Virus record (IMG/VR): IMGVR_UViG_3300046777_000741
Coordinates: 1-57,474 of that record
Origin: a virus
Direction: 5' to 3' (one strand)
DNA: 57,474 bases
Part shown: positions 16,876 through 23,880 of the stretch, in pieces
Position numbering within the stretch: position 1 is the first letter of the stretch
How the letters are laid out: each line of letters opens with the position of its first letter
Notes under the pieces: model-generated
Databases searched by the model: none
The model's input: only the letters and a program-made list of their open reading frames with translations
Told to the model about the DNA's origin: nothing
Position numbers and translations under genes: made by a program

Positions 16876-17076
16876 ATGAACCTAGCACAGTATTTTTCAG
16901 AGGAGCCGCGAGGGGCGAAGATCGAGATGGCCCAGTATCTGGGCATCAGTGCCGAATGGATGTCCAAGATCATCCATGGCAAGGTCAAGCCCGGAGCGGC
17001 CCTGTGCTACAAGATTGAGAAGGCTACGCAGGGGTTGGTGACGCGCAGGGAGTTGCGTCCTGACCTGTTTGCGTAG
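16876..17076 (+). CDS. YdaS/Cro-like helix-turn-helix repressor
   Basis: This 66-residue protein starts MNLAQYFSEEPRGAKIEMAQ and continues YLGISAEWMSKIIHGKVKPG, then KIEKATQGLVTRRELRPDLF. This is the layout of YdaS/Cro-like DNA-binding proteins, with a helix-turn-helix at about 18-42 and the conserved VTRRxLRPD end. It should bind a short palindrome as a dimer. O1 and an O2-like repeat lie in its divergent promoter region. ATG 16876 is used rather than further upstream starts because the family begins here. No YdaT-like partner and no CI-type repressor are visible. Confidence 0.82.
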   Translation: MNLAQYFSEEPRGAKIEMAQYLGISAEWMSKIIHGKVKPGAALCYKIEKATQGLVTRRELRPDLFA

Positions 17077-17086
17077 ACAATGTTTT

Positions 17087-17155
17087 GAAACCCGGCTAGG
17101 TGGGAAGTCATGAGCCCACCGAAAAGCGAACCGCATCCCGCCTGCCGTAGGTTTC
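17087..17155 (+). other. Structured leader element before the DUF1376 gene
   Basis: GAAACC (17087-17092) pairs with GGTTTC (17150-17155), CGGC (17093-17096) with GCCG (17144-17147), and inside these GGTGGG (17099-17104) pairs with CCCACC (17115-17120) around a 10-base loop. TTTAAGG follows. The fold could be an attenuator, a protein-binding leader or an origin hairpin. The identity is unknown. Confidence 0.5.
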
Positions 17156-17183
17156 TTTAAGGATGCACTTGAGGATCGCGGAA

Positions 17184-17954
17184 ATGCACTACTACCAATT
17201 CAACATTGGGGACTACGCTTCCCATACCGGCCACCTCGACCCCATCGAGGACATCGCCTATCGGCGAATGCTTGACTGGTGCTACCTGCATGAGCGCCCA
17301 CTGCCCGACGACATTGAGCAGATCAGCAAGCTCATCCGTATGCGTTCGCATACCGACTGCATAGCGTCCGTACTGCAAGAGTTCTTCGAGCGCACTCCGG
17401 ATGGATGGTGGAAGGGGCGCATCGGAGAGGAAATCGCTCGGGCCGACGAAAAGTCGAAGAAGGCGTCTGCCAGCGCAAAGGCTAGGTGGGGCAAGGAAAA
17501 AGATGATGCGAACGCATTGCAAGCGCAATCCAAACGCAATGCTACACAAGACACATTACCCAAGACACAAGACACAGAACACAGGACACAGGTTAAAAGC
17601 ATCGAGCCGCAAAGCGACTCTCCGCCGGTCATCGAGATCCCGATTCTTGGTGACAAGGTCTTTGGGGTTAGTAGCCAGATGGCTCAGGAGTGGTCTTCTG
17701 CCTACCCGGCTGTCAACGTGATGCTGGAGCTTGGGAAGATGCGGGCATGGGCTCTGTCGAACCCTACAAAGCGCAAGACTGCTGGCGGGATCATGCGATT
17801 CATCAACGCATGGCTGGCCAAGGCTCAAGACCAAGGCGGTAGCCCTGCTGCTGCCAGCTTCAAGAACCAAGGTGACCGCAACGCAGAGGTTTTGCAGGGT
17901 CTGACCCGTGGACTCGTTGGAGGAGGCAGCAATGTCAAATTACTCGGAAACTGA
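17184..17954 (+). CDS. DUF1376 (YdaU-type) replication-region protein
   Basis: This 256-residue protein opens HYYQFNIGDYASHTGHLDPI followed by EDIAYRRMLDWCYLHERPLP, the DUF1376 signature found in phage replication modules (for example YdaU of the Rac prophage). The C-terminal part, W-S-S-A-YPAVNVMLELGKMRAW then NPTKRKTAGGIMRFINAWL, resembles a primosome or helicase-loader-type end. ATG 17184 is chosen because GAGGA lies 8 bases upstream; ATG 17163 lacks proper spacing. It likely brings host replication proteins to the phage origin, an inference from context. Confidence 0.78.
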   Translation: MHYYQFNIGDYASHTGHLDPIEDIAYRRMLDWCYLHERPLPDDIEQISKLIRMRSHTDCIASVLQEFFERTPDGWWKGRIGEEIARADEKSKKASASAKARWGKEKDDANALQAQSKRNATQDTLPKTQDTEHRTQVKSIEPQSDSPPVIEIPILGDKVFGVSSQMAQEWSSAYPAVNVMLELGKMRAWALSNPTKRKTAGGIMRFINAWLAKAQDQGGSPAAASFKNQGDRNAEVLQGLTRGLVGGGSNVKLLGN

Positions 17955-18357
17955 TTTCTGCCAGCCCGAGGAGGGCTTGGACTACGTTTTTGGCTACATG
18001 AGCGCCGTCTACGGTGCCTCGTTCACCCGGCACTGGGAGCGGGTTGACCCGGAACTGGTGCGATCGGTTTGGGCCAAGGAGCTTGGGCGGTTCCTGACCT
18101 ACAAGCCTTCGCTGGAGTACGCCTTGAGCCACCTGCCGCCGAACCTGCCGCCGTCTGCGATTGCGTTCCGAAATACCTGCAACGCTGGCCCCGCCATCCC
18201 GGTCAAGCCCCTGACGCTGATCGAGAAGCAGCCCACGCAGTACGAGAAGGCTCGGGCCGAGATTGCCAAGTCCGAGGCGCTCCAGAAGCTCAAGGAACTT
18301 AAGGAGCAGATGTCTGCTGGTATAGCCCAGCGCAGGAGCCATGATGAACAAGATTGA
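17932..18357 (+). CDS. Replication-region protein of unknown function
   Basis: This 141-residue protein contains YVFGYMSAVYGASFTRHWER, VWAKELGRFLTYKP and HLPPNLPPSAIAFRNTCNAG. The pattern recurs in phage proteins beside DUF1376 genes, possibly acting as a replication accessory factor. It ends in a Lys/Glu helix (KSEALQKLKELKEQM). The start ATG 17932 follows GGAGGAGGC and overlaps the DUF1376 gene by 23 bases. The specific role is not known. Confidence 0.7.
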   Translation: MSNYSETDFCQPEEGLDYVFGYMSAVYGASFTRHWERVDPELVRSVWAKELGRFLTYKPSLEYALSHLPPNLPPSAIAFRNTCNAGPAIPVKPLTLIEKQPTQYEKARAEIAKSEALQKLKELKEQMSAGIAQRRSHDEQD

Positions 18358-19387
18358 GTTTGGAGATTGCCGCGACATTATGCGGCGATGGGCAACCGAG
18401 GGCGTAAAAGCGCAAACCTGCGTCACGAGCCCGCCCTACTTTGGGTTGCGCGACTACGGGCACGAAGGGCAGATTGGGCTTGAGCAGACGCCCGAGCAGT
18501 ACATCGCCGCCATGGTGGAGGTGTTCCGATGCGTGCGGGATGTGCTGGCCGACGATGGCACGCTGTGGCTAAACATCGGGGATAGTTACTTCAGCACGAC
18601 CAAGGGAACAGGTGGAACGGCAAAAAGTGGACTAAACGCCAAGCGGGATGATGATGGATCGCTGCACCCGGATCGAAAGTCCCAGCCAACCAATCAAGGC
18701 TACAAGCTGTCGGCAGGGGAAACCGGGTGCAAGACCAAAGACCTAATTGGCATCCCCTGGATGCTCGCTTTCGCCCTCCGAGCCGATGGCTGGTATCTGC
18801 GCCAGGACATCATCTGGCACAAGCCCAACCCGATGCCCGAGTCGGTGCGCGACCGCTGCACTAAGGCGCATGAGTATGTGTTTCTGCTGTCGAAGTCGGA
18901 GAGGTATTACTTTGACAGCGAGGCGGTGGCCGAGCCTTTAGCTGAGTCGAGCATTTCCCGGTTGATGCAAAACATTGAAGCTCAGGTTGGCAGTGCGAGA
19001 GCTCACGCTGGGCGAAAGACCAATGGGAACATCAAAGCCGCGGGTAATTTAGAAACTGGCAAGCGTAATCGCCGAAGCGTCTGGACAGTCGCCACCCGGC
19101 CTTACAAGGGCGCTCACTTTGCCACATTCCCCACCGAACTGATCGATCCATGCGTTCTTGCTGGTAGCAAGCCGGGAGATATTGTTCTCGACCCATTCAT
19201 GGGAAGCGGGACAACGGCTCAGGTTGCTCTACATCACGGCAGGCAGTATCTCGGATGTGAATTGAACGAGTCTTATCGGGAACTTCAAGAGCAGCGATTG
19301 AGGTCTCAAATAAAACCGAAAAAATATGGATCAAGTGATCGTTGCATCAAGACCATTGATCTTTTTGAGGAATGTTATGACCTATGA
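18344..19387 (+). CDS. Orphan DNA methyltransferase, beta class
   Basis: This 347-residue enzyme has catalytic motif IV TSPPYFGLRDYG (SPPY at 29-32) before the SAM-binding motif DPFMGSGTT (about 283-291). That order defines beta-class adenine-N6 or cytosine-N4 methyltransferases. GIPWMLAFALRADGWYLRQD and IIWHKPNPMPES are further family motifs. No restriction gene is adjacent, so it probably protects phage DNA or alters regulation. ATG 18344 fits GGAG spacing better than ATG 18341. SPPY favours N4-cytosine but does not prove it. Confidence 0.9.
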   Translation: MNKIEFGDCRDIMRRWATEGVKAQTCVTSPPYFGLRDYGHEGQIGLEQTPEQYIAAMVEVFRCVRDVLADDGTLWLNIGDSYFSTTKGTGGTAKSGLNAKRDDDGSLHPDRKSQPTNQGYKLSAGETGCKTKDLIGIPWMLAFALRADGWYLRQDIIWHKPNPMPESVRDRCTKAHEYVFLLSKSERYYFDSEAVAEPLAESSISRLMQNIEAQVGSARAHAGRKTNGNIKAAGNLETGKRNRRSVWTVATRPYKGAHFATFPTELIDPCVLAGSKPGDIVLDPFMGSGTTAQVALHHGRQYLGCELNESYRELQEQRLRSQIKPKKYGSSDRCIKTIDLFEECYDL

Positions 19388-19589
19388 AGAAGCCTGCGAA
19401 GTCCTCGATGCGGCCCGAGAGGGCCATCCTGTTGGAGCGTCCGCCATACACCTCGCCTTACGGGTCACCGGAGACCTTGGAACACATGAAGAACTGCGAG
19501 GCCAGGGAGTGGATAGCGAGGTTCAAGAAGAAGACTGGAGAGCTAGGACTCGTGCCCGCGCAATCATGGTGGGCAGAAGTTTGCAGTGA
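19377..19589 (+). CDS. Small early protein
   Basis: This 70-residue ORF starts MTYEEACEVLDAAREGHPVG and runs through ASAIHLALRVTGDL. The N-terminal helical motif is common in short phage early proteins. GAGGAATGTT gives a good ribosome site, and the start overlaps the methyltransferase end by 11 bases. The C-terminal half overlaps the next gene in another frame and is less protein-like, so a shorter ancestral gene may have been extended. Confidence 0.6.
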   Translation: MTYEEACEVLDAAREGHPVGASAIHLALRVTGDLGTHEELRGQGVDSEVQEEDWRARTRARAIMVGRSLQ

Positions 19590-19680
19590 CATCGAAAAAC
19601 GCCGCGGGGCTCAAGCCCTTGCGGATCTCAGAGACCGGATGAACAAGGAGCGCAAGAATGTCGGAGAAAAAAGAACTTAG
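19486..19680 (+). CDS. Small early protein, basic helical
   Basis: This 64-residue protein reads MKNCEAREWIARFKKKTGEL followed by a WWAEVCSDIEKRRG motif and ALADLRDRMNKERK. The AREW...WW...DIE...RG...RMN pattern is familiar from proteobacterial phages with no assigned role. The frame is open upstream to ATG 19384, but family-like sequence starts at 19486. It overlaps the preceding gene by 104 bases. Confidence 0.6.
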   Translation: MKNCEAREWIARFKKKTGELGLVPAQSWWAEVCSDIEKRRGAQALADLRDRMNKERKNVGEKRT

Positions 19681-19945
19681 CCAACTGGCCAAGACCATCC
19701 TCAGTGGTGCTGGCCACATCACCACCTTTACCCAGAGCGAATTCGATGAGGCGCTGGCGGTGGCCAAGGCAGAGATCATGACCGTGGCCATCGAGACCAC
19801 GAAGACCGCCATCAGGATCGAGCGTGAGGCATGCGCTGATCTGGTCGATGAGCTGGCGGGGCAGGAAGATGAGGGGGAACTGGCAACGGCCCTCAAGGAC
19901 GCCGCTAAGGCCATCCGCAATCGCATTCCGAGCCAGCGGCAATGA
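19658..19945 (+). CDS. Hypothetical helical early protein
   Basis: This 95-residue protein is mostly alpha-helical and acidic (EFDEALAVAKAEIMTVAIET, then REACADLVDELAGQEDEGEL). AAGGAGCGCAAGA gives a ribosome site. It overlaps the preceding gene by 23 bases and the RusA-like gene by 4. No domain was recognised. Confidence 0.72.
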   Translation: MSEKKELSQLAKTILSGAGHITTFTQSEFDEALAVAKAEIMTVAIETTKTAIRIEREACADLVDELAGQEDEGELATALKDAAKAIRNRIPSQRQ

Positions 19946-20298
19946 AGATCGAGCTTGACTTCCCGCCCGCGGAGCTTTTCCCGAATCGGTCGAAGGGCAA
20001 GCATTGGTCGGTCACGCATACAGCCCGCTCGAACTACCGGCAGGTCTCCGGCTGGCTGACCAAGCATCAGATGAAGGACTGGAAACCCACTGATGCCCAG
20101 ATCCGGCTGACCATCACCTTCCTGATGCCCGATAAACGCCTGAGGGACACCGATAACTGCCTTGCCGCGGCCAAGGCTGGTCTCGATGGCATGGCCGATG
20201 CACTGGGTGTGAACGATCGCCAGTTCCAACCCGTGATCGTTTATCGACAGCATGGTGAGAAGCCCGGAAAAATGATCGTGGAGCTTGACATTATTTGA
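19942..20298 (+). CDS. rusA: RusA-like Holliday junction resolvase
   Basis: This 118-residue protein has PNRSKGKHWSVTHTARSNYR (14-33) and RDTDNCLAAAKAGLDGMADA (68-87). D69, D71 and D92 are candidate metal-binding aspartates, and DN...K...DG is typical of RusA. It should resolve branched DNA before packaging and act with the phage recombination proteins. Start ATGA overlaps the preceding stop. Length matches RusA (about 120). Confidence in the fold is good; activity is inferred. Confidence 0.85.
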   Translation: MKIELDFPPAELFPNRSKGKHWSVTHTARSNYRQVSGWLTKHQMKDWKPTDAQIRLTITFLMPDKRLRDTDNCLAAAKAGLDGMADALGVNDRQFQPVIVYRQHGEKPGKMIVELDII

Positions 20299-20313
20299 AT
20301 ATTAAATTCAAAT
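20285..20313 (+). promoter_or_regulatory. Promoter with operator O3 in its spacer
   Basis: TTGACA (20285-20290) and TCAAAT (20308-20313) are 17 bases apart. The 17-bp palindrome TTGAATATTAAATTCAA occupies 20295-20311, spanning spacer and -10 and overlapping the RusA-like stop codon. ATG 20321 begins 7 bases after the -10, exactly as for the repressor gene, so this transcript may also be leaderless. Confidence 0.6.
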
Positions 20314-20320
20314 ATTGATC

Positions 20321-20791
20321 ATGAGGAAAAGGAGTCGATATCGCCCTCGTGCGGTGTTTGTGAACCCGGTTGCTTATGTGCTCGAAGGGTTCACGCCGGT
20401 CTCGCGTCATGGTCAGTACCTGATCGATCTGAAGATCAAGAACCACGATGCACTGGCGGCCCTGACAAGGGGTCAGGCAACGCAGGCGGAGATAGAGCTT
20501 CTGATCTCATGCGCCAACATCACTGAGGCCCTCTATCGCATGGGCTTTGGCAACGAGTATGGGGATGTGGTCAAGCAGGGACAGGACTCACTTGTGGCTG
20601 TTGGTAGGCGTGGTGTTCAAACTGGGAAATTCATTTTGAAGGCGCAGGAGATGTCTGCTCTGAATCAACTGATGGAGTTGCATGACGCCCAGATGGAGGT
20701 CATCACCATCAAGGACATGGAGCAGGCCGTTGCGATTGTCAAAAAAGAGTTTGAGCAAAAGAAGATGCGATCCATCGTGGAGAAATCATGA
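20321..20791 (+). CDS. Conserved early phage protein
   Basis: This 156-residue protein opens MRKRSRYRPRAVFVNPVAYV and has ALTRGQATQAEIELLISCAN, then NITEALYRMGFGNEYGDVV and MELHDAQMEVITIKDMEQAV. The type is common in phages of beta-proteobacteria and has no assigned function. It begins at ATG 20321 rather than TTG 20315. No Shine-Dalgarno precedes it, which agrees with leaderless transcription from the O3 promoter. Confidence 0.75.
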   Translation: MRKRSRYRPRAVFVNPVAYVLEGFTPVSRHGQYLIDLKIKNHDALAALTRGQATQAEIELLISCANITEALYRMGFGNEYGDVVKQGQDSLVAVGRRGVQTGKFILKAQEMSALNQLMELHDAQMEVITIKDMEQAVAIVKKEFEQKKMRSIVEKS

Positions 20792-21129
20792 ACAAGCTAC
20801 CAGTCTTTTTTGCCTTGGCCCTCTCGATGAGCGCCGCTCACGCCGAATTCAAAGATGGCAACAAGCTGCTTCGAGAGTTGAGGGGTGACAACATCGATCA
20901 AGTACATGCAATGGGCTATGTGATCGGCGTAGCTGATGCCCTTCGCGGGATAACTCATTGCCCCCCCTCGAATGTGACAGTCGGACAGCTTTCAGACATG
21001 GTCAAGCAACATCTTGAGGCGTCTCCCTCCACCCGTCATTTGACGGCGGATGTCCATGTGGGGTTTGTTCTCAAGCAGGCATGGCCGTGCGCGAACAACA
21101 ACTCCAAAGGCACGAGGGGTGGCGTGTGA
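20788..21129 (+). CDS. Secreted Rap1a/Tai-like protein
   Basis: This 113-residue protein has a signal peptide (MNKLPVFFALALSMSAAHA, cleavage after A19). The mature domain contains GNKLLRELR, MGYVIGVADALRGITHCPPS, VTVGQLSDMVKQHLEASP and HVGFVLKQAWPC. This is the pattern of the Rap1a/Tai family, first known as periplasmic immunity proteins against type VI amidase effectors. Two cysteines (in CPP and WPC) could form the family disulfide. In a phage it may block a periplasmic hydrolase or alter the envelope. The start overlaps the preceding stop as ATGA. Confidence 0.72.
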   Translation: MNKLPVFFALALSMSAAHAEFKDGNKLLRELRGDNIDQVHAMGYVIGVADALRGITHCPPSNVTVGQLSDMVKQHLEASPSTRHLTADVHVGFVLKQAWPCANNNSKGTRGGV

Positions 21130-21320
21130 TCTCGATCCGCAAGGCCAATCTGACCCTGCCGAACAGTTCTCCGCCTCAGCCGGCGCATAAGTTCCGGGTC
21201 TGCTCCAAGTGTGATGACAACCGCCCACCCGAGGGTGGCCTTGAACTGAGCCCGGGCCGATGGATCTGCGCCCGATGCTGGGCCGCCAGAGCAGCCAGAA
21301 GGAATGGAGGATTCAAGTGA
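21126..21320 (+). CDS. Small zinc-ribbon protein
   Basis: This 64-residue protein contains CSKCDD, then 16-17 residues later CARCW, a CxxC...CxxC arrangement that should bind one zinc. The spacer is basic and Pro-rich. GTG 21126 overlaps the preceding stop as GTGA, favouring this start over ATG 21081 inside the Rap1a-like gene. Role unknown; nucleic-acid binding is plausible. Confidence 0.65.
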   Translation: MISIRKANLTLPNSSPPQPAHKFRVCSKCDDNRPPEGGLELSPGRWICARCWAARAARRNGGFK

Positions 21321-21568
21321 GCGACAAAGAAAATCAGATCTCCGCAAAGCCTCGACTGGATCAAGGCCCGGACTACGAGCGTGGATTCATCGACGGGATG
21401 CAGCACCAGATGATGTCCAGCGTTGACAAGTTTGTGAACCGTTTGGAGGCGGCTGGCAAAAACACGGCGGCAGCCGAGCGCATCGCCATCTTGCAGATTG
21501 TCGAGAGGATCGAGACCCCCGAGACCAGACGTATCGCAGCCCTTATTCGAGACAGGATGAAAAAATGA
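21317..21568 (+). CDS. Hypothetical helical early protein
   Basis: This 83-residue protein has YERGFIDGMQHQMMSSVDKF and NTAAAERIAILQIVERIETP. GTG 21317 follows GGAGGATTCAA and overlaps the preceding stop as GTGA, so it is preferred to the longer frame from ATG 21260. No domain was recognised. Confidence 0.7.
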   Translation: MSDKENQISAKPRLDQGPDYERGFIDGMQHQMMSSVDKFVNRLEAAGKNTAAAERIAILQIVERIETPETRRIAALIRDRMKK

Positions 21569-21909
21569 CCGACAAGACGATCGACCCGAATGACGCCGTG
21601 GACTACATGATCGCCAAGTCCAAGGAGTACGCCCTGTCCAAGGCCAACCGGATCTACATGGAGGAGTATCGGAAAAGCCTGAAAAGCCAACTGATGAAGG
21701 CCGCCATGGTTGATGGTCACGCCGCGGTCAACGCTCAGGAGCGGGAGGCGTATGCCCACCCGGACTACGTCCAGCACCTGATGGCCCTGAAACAGGCTGT
21801 AGAGGCCGAGGAGACGCTTCGGTGGATGCTGGTGGCGGCTGAGGCTAGGGTGGAGGTCTGGAGGTCTCAGGAAGCCTCCAAACGGGCCGAAGGCAGGGCC
21901 GTGGTGTGA
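21565..21909 (+). CDS. Conserved early phage protein
   Basis: This 114-residue, strongly helical protein contains YALSKANRIYMEEYRKSLKS, AQEREAYAHPDYVQHLMALK and ARVEVWRSQEASKRAEG. The motif set is frequent in early or recombination regions of proteobacterial phages with unknown function. The ATGA overlap with the preceding gene and GTGA overlap with the next place it in one coupled operon with the HNH gene. Confidence 0.75.
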   Translation: MTDKTIDPNDAVDYMIAKSKEYALSKANRIYMEEYRKSLKSQLMKAAMVDGHAAVNAQEREAYAHPDYVQHLMALKQAVEAEETLRWMLVAAEARVEVWRSQEASKRAEGRAVV

Positions 21910-22193
21910 ACAACCGCCTGAACCAGCGTGAGAGGCTGCATTTGGCGGCCGTAAAGGCCCTTCCGTGCTCCGTTTGTGACGCACCCGGGCCCAGTGAGGC
22001 CCACCACGTAAAGCAGGGCCTGCAGTACACCTGCGTGGCTCTGTGCCCGGACTGCCACAGGGGGCCGGTGCTGGGGTTGCACGGGCAGAGGCGGATGTGG
22101 GCAATCCAGAAGATGGATGAGATCGACGCCCTGAACGTCACAATCGAACGCCTGATGGGCGAATCGCAAAAAAGCAACAAAACACCATTCTGA
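21906..22193 (+). CDS. HNH/Ref-type nuclease
   Basis: This 95-residue protein has C21-S-V-C24, EAHH with H33-H34, CPDCH (C47, C50, H51) and GLHG (H59). The spacing matches compact HNH zinc-finger nucleases such as P1 Ref and YbcO, which cut DNA in recombination contexts. The start GTG 21906 overlaps the preceding stop. With RusA and the exonuclease it completes a set of recombination-type nucleases. Fold confidence is good; substrate unknown. Confidence 0.75.
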   Translation: MNNRLNQRERLHLAAVKALPCSVCDAPGPSEAHHVKQGLQYTCVALCPDCHRGPVLGLHGQRRMWAIQKMDEIDALNVTIERLMGESQKSNKTPF

Positions 22194-22220
22194 GGGAAAA
22201 CCCCTAGAAAATAGTTGGGT

Positions 22221-22294
22221 AAGGACTTCCCTGTCCTTGAATATTTTGTTCAAATTCAGTTACCGCGAAGTGCGGGTTATCGAAAGGAACTGAA
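22221..22294 (+). promoter_or_regulatory. Promoter-operator-leader cassette A (operator O4)
   Basis: A 6-bp hairpin AAGGAC/GTCCTT (22221-22238) abuts operator TTGAA-N7-TTCAA (22237-22253). TCAAAT (22250-22255) sits where the -10 lies in the O3 and O5 promoters. The leader carries CCGC-gaagt-GCGG and GAAAGGAACTGAA before ATG 22295. From operator start to ATG is 58 bases, exactly as in cassette B at 24389. Confidence 0.6.
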
Positions 22295-22588
22295 ATGAAC
22301 GCCAACGACATCGCCCTGACCCAAGTTGACAAGCTGGGTCTCCTGCTGGCCCAGATCGCTGAACTGACTGCTCAGGCCGACGCGATCAAAGATTCCATCA
22401 AAGATGCAGCCACTGCTGGTGGCGAAAAGGTTGTCGAGGGCAACCTCTTCAAGGCCACCGTGGTCGAGGCCAACCGCAAGGTCACCGACTGGAAGGCCAT
22501 CGCCAAGGTCTGCAACATCCCCGAGGATGTGATCATCGAGAACACCAAGGTCACCGCAGTGTTCTCGGTCAAGACGACCGCCCGCTGA
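22295..22588 (+). CDS. Hypothetical helical protein
   Basis: This 97-residue protein has an N-terminal helical half (VDKLGLLLAQIAELTAQADA, possible coiled coil) and a C-terminal half with KATVVEANRKVTDWKAIAKV. The type recurs in phages without known role. It is the first gene after cassette A, with GAAAGGA upstream of the ATG, so its expression should follow that promoter. Confidence 0.72.
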   Translation: MNANDIALTQVDKLGLLLAQIAELTAQADAIKDSIKDAATAGGEKVVEGNLFKATVVEANRKVTDWKAIAKVCNIPEDVIIENTKVTAVFSVKTTAR

Positions 22589-22601
22589 TCAGGAGGCCAA
22601 G

Positions 22602-22814
22602 ATGAACAAGTTCCACTTCTTCGCCACCTCTGTCGCTGAGTACCACGTTGACTCCGACCTTCGAGCCCTGATGAAATTCATGGACAAGCGTGGGTTCGAA
22701 TACGGCATCTGGTATGTGCCCGGTGATGTCAACGGCAGTGAGTACGAGATCAAGAGCTTTCGACCGCAAGTCGAAGGCTCGGTATTCCTCGGCAAATATC
22801 AACCCAAGAAGTAA
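22602..22814 (+). CDS. Hypothetical small protein
   Basis: This 70-residue soluble protein (HFFATSVAEYHVDSDLRALM, then GIWYVPGDVNGSEYEI) looks like a small alpha/beta fold. AGGAGGCCAAG precedes its ATG. It is 13 bases after the preceding gene and before a very stable UUCG hairpin. No family was assigned. Confidence 0.68.
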   Translation: MNKFHFFATSVAEYHVDSDLRALMKFMDKRGFEYGIWYVPGDVNGSEYEIKSFRPQVEGSVFLGKYQPKK

Positions 22815-22821
22815 TTAACCC

Positions 22822-22839
22822 CGGGGGCTTCGGCCCCCG
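22822..22839 (+). other. C(UUCG)G tetraloop hairpin
   Basis: CGGGGGC and GCCCCCG form a 7-bp stem closed by a UUCG tetraloop. No T-run follows, so it is not a standard terminator. It may protect the upstream mRNA 3' end or tune expression of the next gene. Closely similar hairpins follow the capsid gene (40178) and the basic GG-repeat gene (41678). Confidence 0.75.
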
Positions 22840-22853
22840 ATCAGGAGATCACC

Positions 22854-23042
22854 ATGACCACTGAACTCGACACCCGAATTGAAGCCACCAAGCGCGGCTC
22901 CTGCGTCTTCGTTGATAAATACGACGAGGGTGTGTGGCTCTCGATCCAACTGTCTAACGGCAGCGCCAACTGCACCCTGAGCATCGAGGCCGCCAAGGAG
23001 ATGATCGCGGCTCTGACGCGCATCGTGGAGGCTTCAGAGTGA
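22854..23042 (+). CDS. Hypothetical small protein
   Basis: This 62-residue protein (CVFVDKYDEGVWLSIQLSNG, then LSIEAAKEMIAALTRIVEA) has a short beta part followed by a helix. AGGAG lies 7 bases before the ATG. It overlaps the next gene as GTGA. Function unknown. Confidence 0.68.
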   Translation: MTTELDTRIEATKRGSCVFVDKYDEGVWLSIQLSNGSANCTLSIEAAKEMIAALTRIVEASE

Positions 23043-23749
23043 CTACTGCACTGGTTCGCTCTACCATGAGCCTTATGGCTGATGCTGGTATCGATCCAGT
23101 GGAGATGCACTGGTTCGACATGAGTGGCGCGTTCTCGAACACGCAGCGCGTCACCCTTGATCCACTGATGACTCACCGTCCCCCGTTTGAGAAGTGCATG
23201 GTCGTCTGGCGTGGAGCCACAAAAAGCAACCCAAGCTATGACGTACTCATGATGGTTGCTGGAAATGACCCCGAAGAGGGTATTGTGGTGTCTATGTGGA
23301 AAGGGCCGACCGGAACTGTCCTGCGCCCGATTCCGGGGATGGTTTACCTGATCGAGGATGACAACATCCGATATGGTGGACTTGATGATGAGCAGCCGGT
23401 GGACAAGGAGCTTGCCGAACTAATGCTCGCGCAGATTGGCGCTTGGTACGGCGCGATGGACAAACGGGTTGAGGTTTATGTGCCGTCGGTCAAGGACACC
23501 TTCACCAATCGCCGCAAAATCGCGCAAAAGAAGCGGCCTACCTACGACTGGAAGACTGTCTACATTGAGCCTGTAGCGCCCAAGGCCGAGCCGAAGGGAG
23601 GTACTCACGCATCACCGCGCCTGCATGACCGCCGCGGTCACTTGCGTCGGCTAAAGACGGGAAAGAATGTATGGGTCAAGCCGCATAAAGTTGGTGACGC
23701 CAGCAAAGGTATCGTTTTCCATGACTACGCTATTAAGGAGCAGGCATGA
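23039..23749 (+). CDS. Conserved early phage protein with basic C-terminus
   Basis: This 236-residue protein from GTG 23039 has an alpha/beta N-terminal two thirds. The C-terminus THASPRLHDRRGHLRRLKTG, then VWVKPHKVGDASKGIVFHDY, is strongly basic with several His and Arg residues. That end recurs in phage proteins of unknown function and could bind nucleic acid. It is coupled to the upstream gene by GTGA and followed by a 44-residue ORF. Confidence 0.68.
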   Translation: MTTALVRSTMSLMADAGIDPVEMHWFDMSGAFSNTQRVTLDPLMTHRPPFEKCMVVWRGATKSNPSYDVLMMVAGNDPEEGIVVSMWKGPTGTVLRPIPGMVYLIEDDNIRYGGLDDEQPVDKELAELMLAQIGAWYGAMDKRVEVYVPSVKDTFTNRRKIAQKKRPTYDWKTVYIEPVAPKAEPKGGTHASPRLHDRRGHLRRLKTGKNVWVKPHKVGDASKGIVFHDYAIKEQA

Positions 23750-23880
23750 ACCGCGACGAAATCATCAAGCTGGCGCACAAAGCTCAGTTCGAAGGTTTTG
23801 GCAATGGCGATTGGGTTTGCACCACCGAAGAAATTGAACGCTTCGCCGCCCTTATCGCCGCAGCCAAGGAGCAAGCATGA
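23746..23880 (+). CDS. Small ORF, 44 residues
   Basis: The ORF reads MNRDEIIKLAHKAQFEGFGN and continues with DWVCTTEEIERFAALIAAAK. This pattern is common in small phage early proteins. AAGGAGCAGGC gives the ribosome site, and both ends overlap neighbours by 4 bases (ATGA). Function unknown. Confidence 0.7.
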   Translation: MNRDEIIKLAHKAQFEGFGNGDWVCTTEEIERFAALIAAAKEQA

